Positions 1-7,044 of a DNA stretch of 11,504 nucleotides are shown piece by piece. Positions within the stretch are counted from its first letter, which is position 1. Each line of letters opens with the position of its first letter. The stretch comes from Burkholderiales bacterium (GTDB lineage Bacteria > Pseudomonadota > Gammaproteobacteria > Burkholderiales > Casimicrobiaceae): contig JANXNO010000688.1 in the NCBI GenBank assembly GCA_025354075.1, positions 1-11,504 of the forward strand. Direction: 5' to 3'. The notes beneath the pieces were generated by a model. That model was not told the origin of the DNA, did not search any database, and was given only the letters and a program-made list of their open reading frames with translations. The position numbers were made by a program, and so were the translations under genes.

Positions 1-500
1 GTTGCGCGCACATCAATCACGCTGTTCGGGGCGGACACGCCAGTGCGAGCCATGTTGCGTACCGCGTTGATCGCGGCAGCGATCTGCGCGTCCCACGATG
101 CACCCATGCCGACGGGCGTGTGAACCGCGCTTCGGTCGGCCATGAGTTTGGGCAATTCCTCGGCCAATTTTTCAATCGGGAAGGCTTCGTCAAATCGAAA
201 AATATCTTTGGCTGCGTCCGGGCCGTAACGATAGCCGTCCCAAATTTCGCGCTCCAGATTTTTCTCGCGGCAAAACAAAATCGCCTTGCGTTCGTTGCCA
301 CCGACCAGCACCAGGACACTCTCCGGCTCCACAAAACCGGTCAGGTAATAAAAATAGCTGTCGTGGCGGTACAGGTAGCCCGTGTCCCGGTTGCGCAGCA
401 CCTCGGGCGCTGTGGGGATGATGGCAATATCGTCGCCGATGGCGGCGAACAAACGATCGCGACGGACGTGATACGGGGAGGCGTCGACCAATGCATTCAT
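1..500 (-). CDS. pepP: Xaa-Pro aminopeptidase (PepP type), N-terminal part, cut by the window edge
   Basis: A reading frame runs leftward from an ATG at 498-500 and leaves the window after about 166 codons with no stop. The visible protein matches the N-terminal creatinase/AMP_N domain of aminopeptidase P: residues about 39-57 include NRDTGYLYRHDSYFYYLTGF, followed by EPESVLVLVGG and an EIWDGYRYGPDAA stretch, all aligning with recalled E. coli PepP. The family has about 440 residues, so the pita-bread metallopeptidase domain with the two-metal site (Asp-Asp-His-Glu-Glu) must lie outside the window. The enzyme removes an N-terminal residue preceding proline in the cytoplasm. There is no clear Shine-Dalgarno before the ATG; the start was chosen because the family N-terminus aligns there and the divergent gene begins 20 bp away. 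The family call is firm; completeness of the gene cannot be judged. Confidence 0.93.
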   Translation of the reverse strand, partial: MNALVDASPYHVRRDRLFAAIGDDIAIIPTAPEVLRNRDTGYLYRHDSYFYYLTGFVEPESVLVLVGGNERKAILFCREKNLEREIWDGYRYGPDAAKDIFRFDEAFPIEKLAEELPKLMADRSAVHTPVGMGASWDAQIAAAINAVRNMARTGVSAPNSVIDVRA

Positions 501-520
501 AGGAATGACAAAATACTGCG

Positions 521-1357
521 ATGGATGATGCTACCGATTATAGATTTGGCCCCGTACTCACACCCGAGCCAGAGCAGGAATTGGCCGTAACCGAGGTCGC
601 GGCTGACAACACGCCTGTGCAGGCGGACATTGCCACGAGCGCCGAACCGGACTCGGTCAAACCGCAGATTCGTGCGGAAATTCGCGCAAAACGCGATGCG
701 CTGTCCGACAAAGAGCGCGCGGCGGGGGCGCGCCGTATTGTCGAGCGCCTGCTGCAACACCCCGATGTGCATCGCGCCAAAACGGTGTTGCTTTATGCAA
801 GTTACGGCTCGGAAGTCCACACCGACGATCTTGCGAAAGAGCTGATCAAGCGCGGCAAGGCAGTGGCGTTTCCGAAGATCACCTCTGTCGCCGGATTGAT
901 GACGTTGTGGCGCGTTAAGCATCTCGATGCGCTAATTCCCCACAAAATGGGCATTCGTGCGCCGGATGTGACGCGCTCACAGCCAATTGAGCCAATCACG
1001 GTGGACTGCGTGATTTATCCGGGCCTGGCGTTCACCAAGGGCTTGTCGAGGCTTGGACAGGGCGGTGGTTATTACGACCGCCTGTCTACCAAGATCGCCG
1101 ATAACTGCGCGCGGATCGGCGTCTGTTTTGAGACGCAACTGGTTGATCGTTTGCCGCAGGAAACTCATGACGCGAAAGTCGATTGGGTGGTGACAGAGGT
1201 GACGGTTTATCCGTATGTGCCAGATCCGCCTGTAATTGTTCCCGTAGCCGTTGTTGCACCAGTTGATTCCGGTGCAGTGATTGAGCCAGTTGCTGACGCC
1301 ATCACCCCAACCCTCTCCCGCGCTGCGGGAGAGGGAGTCGAACCCACTCAAGCTTAA
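521..1357 (+). CDS. 5-formyltetrahydrofolate cyclo-ligase with long N- and C-terminal extensions
   Basis: This enzyme (methenyl-THF synthetase, the YgfA/FAU1 family) converts 5-formyl-THF to 5,10-methenyl-THF with ATP in the cytoplasm. In the 278-residue product, the core spans about 47-228. It begins with the basic helix [20 protein letters not shown], contains an [10 protein letters not shown] strand, and carries the signature phosphate loop [10 protein letters not shown] at 178-187. The core length is normal for the family. About 46 residues precede it and about 48 Pro/Val/Ala-rich residues follow it; both tails look unconserved. The last 15 or so codons run through a perfect palindromic repeat (1311-1335). 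The start is uncertain: the ATG at 521 has only an AGGA 16 bases upstream, but no better ATG precedes the core. GTG at 617 and TTG at 581 are alternatives. folD follows after 7 bp, so the two are probably co-transcribed and act on successive folates. Confidence 0.93.
   Translation: MDDATDYRFGPVLTPEPEQELAVTEVAADNTPVQADIATSAEPDSVKPQIRAEIRAKRDALSDKERAAGARRIVERLLQHPDVHRAKTVLLYASYGSEVHTDDLAKELIKRGKAVAFPKITSVAGLMTLWRVKHLDALIPHKMGIRAPDVTRSQPIEPITVDCVIYPGLAFTKGLSRLGQGGGYYDRLSTKIADNCARIGVCFETQLVDRLPQETHDAKVDWVVTEVTVYPYVPDPPVIVPVAVVAPVDSGAVIEPVADAITPTLSRAAGEGVEPTQA
1311..1335. repeat. Perfect palindromic repeat (CCCTCTCCCGC type) inside the cyclo-ligase gene
   Basis: Arms CCCTCTCCCGC (1311-1321) and GCGGGAGAGGG (1325-1335) pair perfectly across a 3-base loop, GCT. 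The flanking CACCCCAA on the left is typical of a dispersed palindromic repeat seen in many proteobacterial genomes (recalled, not searched). Here it lies in frame in the last codons of the cyclo-ligase, encoding TLSRAAGEG. Read in the folD frame it gives [16 protein letters not shown], a peptide type well known as a spurious translation of this repeat. It may also form a hairpin between the two cistrons. Confidence 0.85.
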
Positions 1358-1364
1358 ATTCCAG

Positions 1365-2222
1365 ATGACCGCTATTCGTATCAACGGCAACGTACTTGCC
1401 GAAAAAGTTCGCGGTCGCATTGCGGCTGATGTGGCCGCGCTCAAAGCGCGTGGCATCACGCCAGGGCTGGCTGTGGTTTTGGTGGGTGAGAGCCCCGCTT
1501 CGCAGGTTTATGTGCGGAACAAGGTCGCAGCGTGTGGCAAGGTGGGCATGCATAGCGTCATGCACAAATTACCGGCGGAAACGACCGAAGCGGAGCTGCT
1601 GGCGCTCATCGATTCGCTGAACAACGACGCTTCAATTCACGGGATTCTGGTGCAGTTGCCGCTGCCGAAACATATCGCCGAAAAGCATGTGTTGGAAACG
1701 GTTGCTGTGAACAAAGACGTTGACGGTTTTCATGCCGAGAACGTTGGCGCGCTGATGATTGGCGAGCCGCGATTTGTGAGTTGTACGCCCGCCGGTTGTA
1801 TGGAAATGTTGAAAGACATCGGCATGACTGACCTTCGCGGCAAACACGCAGTGGTCGTCGGGCGCAGCAATATCGTGGGCAAACCGATGGCGATGCTGCT
1901 GTTACACGCCAATGCCACGGTGACGATTTGCCATTCAGGCACTGCGGATTTGGCCGCGATGTGTCGGCAGGCGGACATTCTGGTGGCTGCGGTTGGCAAG
2001 CCGCGCTTCATCACGGCGGACATGGTGAAGCCGGGTGCGGTAGTGCTCGACGTGGGCATCAATCGCTTGCCGGAGTTTGAGGGCGGCAAACTGGTGGGTG
2101 ACGTTGATTTTGATGCCGTGAATGCAGTGGCGGGTTATCTGACGCCGGTGCCGGGTGGCGTTGGGCCGATGACAATCACCATGCTGTTGCAGAACACGCT
2201 GATCGCAGCAAATCGCGTTTAG
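1365..2222 (+). CDS. folD: Bifunctional methylene-THF dehydrogenase / methenyl-THF cyclohydrolase
   Basis: FolD oxidises 5,10-methylene-THF with NADP and hydrolyses 5,10-methenyl-THF to 10-formyl-THF, supplying one-carbon units for purines and formyl-Met. The product has 285 residues, the family's usual length. Visible landmarks are the active-site segment SQVYVRNK, with Tyr49 and catalytic Lys53; the substrate-loop motif DGFHAENVG; the Rossmann-type cofactor segment [16 protein letters not shown]; and the C-terminal signature [12 protein letters not shown]. The ATG at 1365 was chosen because [16 protein letters not shown] aligns with the family start. A longer frame from TTG at 1281 would only add residues translated from the upstream palindromic repeat. 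No good Shine-Dalgarno precedes 1365, and the cyclo-ligase stop is 7 bp upstream, so translational coupling or re-initiation is likely. The TAG stop (2220-2222) is itself the start of a REP arm. Confidence 0.97.
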   Translation: MTAIRINGNVLAEKVRGRIAADVAALKARGITPGLAVVLVGESPASQVYVRNKVAACGKVGMHSVMHKLPAETTEAELLALIDSLNNDASIHGILVQLPLPKHIAEKHVLETVAVNKDVDGFHAENVGALMIGEPRFVSCTPAGCMEMLKDIGMTDLRGKHAVVVGRSNIVGKPMAMLLLHANATVTICHSGTADLAAMCRQADILVAAVGKPRFITADMVKPGAVVLDVGINRLPEFEGGKLVGDVDFDAVNAVAGYLTPVPGGVGPMTITMLLQNTLIAANRV

Positions 2223-2286
2223 GAGCGGCTCTGCCGCGACCAAAGTCGCACCACGCTTACAGTTGGTCGCGGCAGAGCCGCTCCTA
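2220..2286. repeat. Inverted pair of REP elements between convergent genes, possible bidirectional terminator
   Basis: Two 24-bp arms, 2220-2243 and 2263-2286, are exact reverse complements separated by 19 bases. Each arm begins TAGGAGCGGCTCTGCCGCGA and carries its own small hairpin, GCGGC-TCT-GCCGC. The form strongly resembles the GTAGGAGCGG..CCGCGA class of REP sequences known in Pseudomonas and Xanthomonadaceae, which are moved by RAYT (TnpA-REP) transposases; that match is from memory. The folD stop codon is the first three bases of the left arm, and the convergent gene's stop lies 14 bp beyond the right arm. The long stem should block transcription from either side, although neither side has a long T-run. 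Confidence 0.9.
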
Positions 2287-2299
2287 CAAGGACATTGCA

Positions 2300-4330
2300 T
2301 TAAACCTTCGGCGGCAAAATCACTTTCAACGGATGCCGCACTACGTAGCGAATCACGTCGCGGCGCAGCAATCGGCGCATGCCAGTGCGTAGGCCTTGCG
2401 AGCGCAACGCCATTGAAAACGCCAGCGCGAAACTCACTGCCAGATTCAGCACGCCCATCGATGCGATGCCGCCGACGGCCCACCATAACGCCGGTGTTTT
2501 CAGTGTTTCCACGCCGAGCACGCCAATGGCAGCCGCGACCGATCCAGTGCTCAAGGTGACGTGGCGCACATCGAGCGGAATACCAACAAATGCGAGCAGC
2601 GTGGGGATCATCCCGAGCATGATGCCCAGCGACACATTGGCCACAACACCCGCCACGTGGTGCTTCGCAAAATCAGCAATGCGCTGTGCACGCCCTTCGC
2701 CGAACACCCACTTCAATCGCCGCTGATAAGCCAGCGCATCATGCAGGCGATGTAGCGCAAACCAGTTATCGGCCCAGCCCGCCGTCAAGCTCGACAGCCA
2801 CAACAACACACCCGTGAACGCGGCATAAATCGGCGTTGGGCCGAGCAGAGAAAATCCATCAATCGTGGCCTGCGCTTTTTCTGCTGTGATCAGGTTGTGG
2901 CTGAAGAAATGCGTCGCGGCCATTTGAGTCAATAACGCTACCGGGAACACCAACGCCAGATTGCCGGTGATGGCCGCGACTTGCGAGCGGATCAACGCGG
3001 CGGTTTCTTCAGCGAACGCGACGCGGCCTTCGTTCGTTCCGATGTCATCCAATTTTTGTGCGAGCGCAGGTGCAGTCATCGCCGGCTGCTTGGTAGCGAG
3101 CGTGAAATGCGCGAAGTGAATCGCTAAAAAACTGCCGATGTAGTCGAACGAATACAGCACGCCTTCGACAAATTTATTCAGGTGCATTGAAGTGATAAAA
3201 AACTTCAGATACACCGTTACGGCGGTCAGCACACCACCGCCCGCTGCCATGCGCAGCATACCGAAATAATCTTTTCGAGTGCGCGCGATGTAATGCTCAC
3301 CCGTTTCGGCACTTCGCTCGACCACCTTGCGCCCAAGCAGCGAATAGGTCTCGGAGAGCAAGCCGCCAATACTGCTGCGGTTCAAATTCGCTTCGATCAG
3401 TTGCGAGGTCAGCGCGGAATAGTTAGTGAGCTGCGTTCTGTCCGCCCACACCGCGAGCAGTTGATCAACGCGATCAATGCGCAACCGCGTGCGCTCCACC
3501 TGAAACACCACGTCGACCGACACCCCGAATCGCTCTAGGTGCTCGTACACACTGTCGATGGCGGCGCGCGCCTTGGCGAGCGCTGCGCGCAGACTGTTGA
3601 GCAGTTGTGACCGTTCGTCGCCGTCGACCGGGCTCAGCATCAAATCATGCGACAACGTTGATAGTTGCATGAGTACGCGCGCGTTTTCGTGCGGGTTATC
3701 GAGTCGCTGTCGGATCGGCGCTTCGAGCGCGGTGGCCGCGATTTGATGACAGAGCAGCACGATACTGTCGTCGAGCGCCTCCGCCAATTCGGGCATAGCG
3801 GAGTCCGCAGCGCTGGCTCCGGAGCTAACGTGCTCAACGAGGCGCGCAATTAGCGCTGGGTCCAGCGCCCCCACCCAGTCTGCGTCGCGTGAAGAGATAA
3901 ACAGCAGCGCGAATACCACCGACAGCTCGGCCTGGTTCGGTGCGACCGGCAGCGCGCGTACATGCACACGCGCGACGAGTTCGCCGAACAGGCCGGGGCG
4001 CGCCGCCATGCCGGTGTCTGCAAATAACGATCGCGCGTCGTTTTCTTTGAGAATGCTGCGCATGGTGGCACCAAAACGCTCGGCCTGCGCGGCGTTGCGG
4101 TCCAGCACCTGCAACAAAAAACGCAACCGCGTGTGCTCGGAAAATGTGAGCGCCGGATCGTTCACGGTGACCGTGCCCGGCGTCGGGCGGCGCAGCCAGT
4201 AGCCCAGCTCCATAAGCCATTCGTTTCGGGTGCCGAGGGGAGCCGCCGGGTTGGCCTGCGCAAGCAGCGAATCGAGTTGGTGCGTAGCGTCGCGCGCGGC
4301 TCGCCAGCGAGTGAACAAATTAAATGCCAT
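2300..4330 (-). CDS. Polytopic membrane protein of the Gcr/'site-specific recombinase' family (PF10136 type)
   Basis: The 676-residue product matches the family annotated 'site-specific recombinase' after the gonococcal Gcr protein. The first 350 or so residues are largely helical and soluble-looking. The C-terminal half has about six hydrophobic segments, roughly 360-382, 386-410, 450-476, 494-518, 556-585 and 594-642. They include the family-like stretches GNLALVFPVALL (456-467) and GVLLWLSSLTAGWADNWFAL (507-526). The C-terminus is basic. I see no tyrosine-recombinase R..HxxR..Y pattern and no serine-recombinase catalytic domain, so the inherited name probably does not describe its chemistry; an inner-membrane role is more likely, with function unknown. 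The ATG at 4330 has no clear Shine-Dalgarno. The gene converges on folD and stands alone, with the unrecognised repeat element lying upstream. Family assignment is fairly sure; function is not. Confidence 0.85.
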   Translation of the reverse strand: MAFNLFTRWRAARDATHQLDSLLAQANPAAPLGTRNEWLMELGYWLRRPTPGTVTVNDPALTFSEHTRLRFLLQVLDRNAAQAERFGATMRSILKENDARSLFADTGMAARPGLFGELVARVHVRALPVAPNQAELSVVFALLFISSRDADWVGALDPALIARLVEHVSSGASAADSAMPELAEALDDSIVLLCHQIAATALEAPIRQRLDNPHENARVLMQLSTLSHDLMLSPVDGDERSQLLNSLRAALAKARAAIDSVYEHLERFGVSVDVVFQVERTRLRIDRVDQLLAVWADRTQLTNYSALTSQLIEANLNRSSIGGLLSETYSLLGRKVVERSAETGEHYIARTRKDYFGMLRMAAGGGVLTAVTVYLKFFITSMHLNKFVEGVLYSFDYIGSFLAIHFAHFTLATKQPAMTAPALAQKLDDIGTNEGRVAFAEETAALIRSQVAAITGNLALVFPVALLTQMAATHFFSHNLITAEKAQATIDGFSLLGPTPIYAAFTGVLLWLSSLTAGWADNWFALHRLHDALAYQRRLKWVFGEGRAQRIADFAKHHVAGVVANVSLGIMLGMIPTLLAFVGIPLDVRHVTLSTGSVAAAIGVLGVETLKTPALWWAVGGIASMGVLNLAVSFALAFSMALRSQGLRTGMRRLLRRDVIRYVVRHPLKVILPPKV

Positions 4331-4430
4331 AGATACCGCGTACGGTACACCGCAAATGCGTCAAGCCCTGTAGGACTGAATCGCACGTTCATGGGGCAGC
4401 CCGTGTCGCAATAGCACAAAATGGCAGTAT

Positions 4431-4557
4431 AGCTTTTTAGCTCAAGGCCTTATTTTATTGGGGCTGAACGCCTATTCAGCAAATACTCGATATTTCGGCA
4501 TTTTTAAGCCAGAGCCCATATTAAACGGCTATCTTGCTAAAAAGCTGATAGCCGTTT
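4431..4557. repeat. MITE-like intergenic element, copy 1 (unrecognised family)
   Basis: This A/T-rich 127-bp stretch lies between ahpF and the Gcr-family gene. Its left end reads AGCTTTTTAG (4431-4440), then GCCTTATT and GGGGC. Its right end, read on the other strand from 4557, gives CGGCTATCAGCTTTTTAGC and later AATATGGGC, so the two ends are diverged inverted copies of one motif. The interior holds a 6-bp hairpin, GCTGAA/TTCAGC. The same ends recur at 7917-7991. No open frame of note lies inside. I do not recognise the family. Confidence 0.7.
4523..4557 (-). terminator. Strong hairpin just after the ahpF stop, candidate terminator
   Basis: Arms AAACGGCTATC (4523-4533) and GATAGCCGTTT (4547-4557) pair perfectly over 11 bp with a 13-base loop. 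On the ahpF strand the hairpin begins 8 bases after the stop codon and ends in GTTTAATAT, a short T-rich tail rather than a full T-run. It is also the right-hand end of repeat copy 1, so the terminator role may be borrowed from the repeat. Confidence 0.55.
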
Positions 4558-4564
4558 CGCGTCG

Positions 4565-6127
4565 CTACGCCACCGGTGTCGTCATGCGAATCAAGTAGTC
4601 AAACGCGCTCAGCGCCGCCTTCGATCCTTCGCCCGCTGCGATCACGATTTGCTTGAACGGCGTGGTCGTTGCGTCGCCCGCGGCAAACACGCCAGGCACG
4701 TTGGTGCGGCCATGCGAATCGACCACGATTTCGCCGTGCTTCGACAGCTCGACCGTGCCCTTCAACCAGTCGGTGTTCGGCAACAAACCAATCTGCACAA
4801 ATACGCCTTCCAGCGGCAGCGTATGCACGGCCTCGGCCGCGCGATCCTTGTAGATCAGGCCCTGCACTTTTTTACCGTCGCCGATCACTTCGGTGGTCTG
4901 TGCGTTCTTGATCACCGTCACGTTCGGCAAGCTATTGAGCTTACGCTGCAACACCGCATCAGCGCGCAGCTCGGTTGCGAACTCAAGCAGCGTCACATGG
5001 GAAACAAGTCCTGCCAGATCAATCGCGGCTTCAACGCCTGAATTGCCGCCACCGATCACGGCCACACGTTTGCCCTTGAATAGCGGCCCATCGCAGTGCG
5101 GACAGTACGTCACGCCTTTGTTGCGATACTCGGTTTCGCCCGGCACATTCATGTTGCGCCACCGTGCACCGGTGGCCAGAATCACCGTGCGTGATTTGAG
5201 TGTCGCGCCGCTCTTCAGTTTCACTTCGATCAAATCGTCGCGGGACATCAATGACTCTGCGCGTTGCAGGTTCATCAGATCAACCTCATAGGCTTTGACG
5301 TGCTGCTCAAGCGCTGTTGCAAAATGCGGCCCGTCGGTTTCCTTGATCGAGATGTAGTTTTCAATGCCCATCGTGTCGAGCACCTGACCGCCGAATCGCT
5401 CAGCCGCAATGCCCGTCACAATGCCCTTGCGCGCCGCGTACACCGCCGCCGCAGCGCCCGCAGGGCCACCACCGACGATCAGCACATCAAAGGTGCCCTT
5501 GGCGTCGAGCTTCACCGCCTCGCGGGCAATCGCGCCGGTGTCGATTTTGGCGAGGATTTCAGGCAGCTCCATGCGGCCCTGCGCGAACGGTTTTCCGTTC
5601 AGAAAAATGTTCGGCACAGCCATCACTTGCCGCTCTTTGACTTCATCCTGAAACAGGCTGCCGTCAATGGCGACGTGACGGATTTTCGGATTCAACACCG
5701 CCATCAAATTCAGCGCTTGAACCACGTCGGGACAGCTGTGACAGGACAACTGAAAGTAGGTCTCGAAATAAAAGTCGCCGTCAAGATTTTTCACCTGCTC
5801 GATGACGTCCGCCGCTTCCTTCGAAGGATGTCCGCCAACCTGCAACAGCGCCAGCACCAGCGAAGTGAATTCGTGCCCGAGCGGAATACCCGCAAAGCGC
5901 ACACCGATGTCGGTGCCGATGCGATTGATGCGAAACGAGGGCTTGCGTTCGTCATCCCCGCGTCGCTCTATGACAGTAATACGCGACGATAGACTGGCGA
6001 TTTCTTGCAGCAACCCGAGCATCTCAACCGACGCAGCGCGATCATCCAGCGACGCGACGAGTTCAATTGGAAGCACCACCTTTTCGAGGTACGCTTTTAA
6101 CTGGGTTTTGAGGTTTGCATCAAGCAT
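4565..6127 (-). CDS. ahpF: Alkyl hydroperoxide reductase subunit F (NADH:AhpC oxidoreductase)
   Basis: AhpF is a cytoplasmic FAD flavoprotein that passes electrons from NADH through two disulfides to AhpC. The 520-residue product is almost the length of E. coli AhpF (521) and co-linear with it. The N-terminal double-thioredoxin-fold domain carries the CHSC redox centre at Cys129/Cys132. An FAD-binding [10 protein letters not shown] motif follows at about 219-228. The thioredoxin-reductase-like CPHC centre is Cys342/Cys345, followed by the NAD-binding [14 protein letters not shown] and the FAD-binding VFAAGDATT near the C-terminus. I start it at ATG 6127 because [16 protein letters not shown] aligns with the E. 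coli start; an in-frame ATG at 6139 would add only MRVV. ahpC lies upstream on the same strand, 210 bp away, with a palindromic repeat between them, so co-transcription with partial termination is plausible. A TATAAG at 6187-6192 could belong to a private promoter, but no -35 box is convincing. Confidence 0.97.
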   Translation of the reverse strand: MLDANLKTQLKAYLEKVVLPIELVASLDDRAASVEMLGLLQEIASLSSRITVIERRGDDERKPSFRINRIGTDIGVRFAGIPLGHEFTSLVLALLQVGGHPSKEAADVIEQVKNLDGDFYFETYFQLSCHSCPDVVQALNLMAVLNPKIRHVAIDGSLFQDEVKERQVMAVPNIFLNGKPFAQGRMELPEILAKIDTGAIAREAVKLDAKGTFDVLIVGGGPAGAAAAVYAARKGIVTGIAAERFGGQVLDTMGIENYISIKETDGPHFATALEQHVKAYEVDLMNLQRAESLMSRDDLIEVKLKSGATLKSRTVILATGARWRNMNVPGETEYRNKGVTYCPHCDGPLFKGKRVAVIGGGNSGVEAAIDLAGLVSHVTLLEFATELRADAVLQRKLNSLPNVTVIKNAQTTEVIGDGKKVQGLIYKDRAAEAVHTLPLEGVFVQIGLLPNTDWLKGTVELSKHGEIVVDSHGRTNVPGVFAAGDATTTPFKQIVIAAGEGSKAALSAFDYLIRMTTPVA

Positions 6128-6225
6128 GACAACTCGCATTCACGAAAACGTGCGGCGACAACAAACCCTCGGGCGTGTGTGGCCGACTTATAAAAACCAA
6201 ACAAACTAAGACCGAATCTCCTCGC

Positions 6226-6319
6226 CGTCATTCCCGGCAGAGCCGGGAATCCAGAGAGCTTCGAACACGCCGATAGCGTGTAGCTAGCTTCTGGATGCCC
6301 GCCTGCGGCGAGCATGACG
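6226..6319. repeat. Double palindrome (dRS3-like) between ahpC and ahpF
   Basis: The left half (6226-6254) contains ATTCCCGGC-AGA-GCCGGGAAT, a perfect 9-bp-arm palindrome at 6230-6250, flanked by CGTC and CCAG. The right half (6291-6319) is its inverted, diverged copy; I count 22 of 29 positions identical by eye, with a TGCCCGCC/GGCGAGCA stem. The middle holds a third hairpin, ACACGC/GCGTGT (6265-6281). The unit resembles the widespread CGTCATTCCCGC..GCGGGAAT repeats, including neisserial dRS3 (ATTCCC-N8-GGGAAT), except that the spacer here is 9 bases. It sits 19 bp after the ahpC stop and could attenuate read-through into ahpF. Confidence 0.82.
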
Positions 6320-6337
6320 ACAGGGAATTGGGGAAGG

Positions 6338-6901
6338 CTAAATCTTGCCAACCAAATCCAGCGATGGCGTCAACGTGCTCGCGCCTTCGGTCCATTTCGC
6401 GGGACACACTTCACCCGGATGCGACGCCACGTACTGCGCAGCTTTCACTTTACGCATCAATTCCGACGCGTCGCGACCGATGCCGTTATCGTGGATTTCG
6501 CACAGCTTGATCTGGCCTTCAGGGTTGATCACGAACGTGCCGCGCAACGCCATGCCGTCTTCTTCGATCATCACGTCAAAGTTGCGGGTCAACGTGCCGG
6601 TGGGGTCACCGATCAACGGATAGTTCACTTTCTTGATCGCTTCGGACGTGTCATGCCACGCCTTGTGCGCAAAATGGCTATCGGTTGAAACGCCATAGAC
6701 CTCTACGCCCATTTTCTGGAATTCAGCGTAGTTATCGGCCAGATCTTCGAGTTCGGTTGGGCACACAAAGGTAAAGTCAGCTGGGTAGAACATGACGACG
6801 GACCATTTGCCCTTGAACGAAGCGTCAGAGACATCAATAAATTTACCGTTGTGGAAAGCCGTGGCCTTGAACGGTTTGACGGAGGAGTTAATCAGTGACA
6901 T
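6338..6901 (-). CDS. ahpC: Alkyl hydroperoxide reductase subunit C (2-Cys peroxiredoxin)
   Basis: AhpC reduces H2O2 and organic hydroperoxides in the cytoplasm and is recycled by AhpF. The 187-residue product has exactly the E. coli AhpC length. It carries the peroxidatic cysteine in [13 protein letters not shown] (Cys47) and the resolving cysteine in [10 protein letters not shown] (Cys166), and ends in SLDLVGKI as in enterobacterial AhpC; it is therefore a Prx1/AhpC-type obligate 2-Cys enzyme that forms toroidal decamers in known relatives. Arg120 in the GTFVI region is in the expected place. A Shine-Dalgarno AAGGAA (6911-6916) lies about 9 bases before the ATG, the best ribosome-binding site in the window, which fits a highly expressed protein. 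A sigma-70-like promoter precedes it. An unusual GIHDNGIG-like segment at 136-142 (IHDNGIG) is slightly shorter than some relatives but not disruptive. Confidence 0.98.
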   Translation of the reverse strand: MSLINSSVKPFKATAFHNGKFIDVSDASFKGKWSVVMFYPADFTFVCPTELEDLADNYAEFQKMGVEVYGVSTDSHFAHKAWHDTSEAIKKVNYPLIGDPTGTLTRNFDVMIEEDGMALRGTFVINPEGQIKLCEIHDNGIGRDASELMRKVKAAQYVASHPGEVCPAKWTEGASTLTPSLDLVGKI

Positions 6902-6969
6902 TTTTTATATTTCCTTGTTTCCATGTGTGGTGCGGGTCTGAATAGCTAAGTTATCCACCAACGGGAAGA

Positions 6970-6998
6970 ATATTAGGGCTAGGCCAGTGATTTACCAA
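6970..6998 (-). promoter_or_regulatory. Candidate sigma-70-type promoter of ahpC
   Basis: On the ahpC strand there is a -35 box TTGGTA (6998 to 6993), a 17-base spacer and a -10 box TAATAT (6975 to 6970). The implied start of transcription near 6963 would leave a leader of about 60 bases before the ATG. This is the best promoter match I found in the window, with four of six consensus bases in the -35 box and five of six in the -10. It is a motif match only. Confidence 0.6.
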
Positions 6999-7004
6999 GT
7001 AAAT
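6990..7004. promoter_or_regulatory. 15-bp dyad overlapping the ahpC -35 box, candidate operator
   Basis: ATTTAC-CAA-GTAAAT is a perfect 6-bp-arm palindrome with a 3-base centre, and it fully covers the -35 hexamer. The position suits a repressor site, or an activator contacting RNA polymerase. It does not match the OxyR pattern of four ATAG/CTAT half-sites, and I cannot name the regulator. Confidence 0.4.
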
Positions 7005-7044
7005 TAAAACGATGTTATTAAGTGGTTTAACTTGTTACCAGAGT

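Noticed and set aside
1281..1364. An upstream TTG start that would lengthen FolD by 28 residues
   Set aside because: The added residues are translated from the palindromic repeat, and the family N-terminus aligns at the ATG at 1365.
4334..4364. A TTGACG box (4359-4364) and a TACCG/CGGTA hairpin (4334-4347) as promoter and operator of the Gcr-family gene
   Set aside because: No acceptable -10 box at 16-18 bases from TTGACG, and the hairpin has only 5-bp arms.
5264..5992. A 242-codon open frame on the plus strand
   Set aside because: Antisense to ahpF, whose protein is co-linear with E. coli AhpF throughout; the plus-strand translation is His/Arg-rich and resembles no known protein.
6902..7044. 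OxyR-type binding site upstream of ahpC
   Set aside because: Only isolated ATAG-like fragments are visible; the four half-sites at regular spacing are not present.
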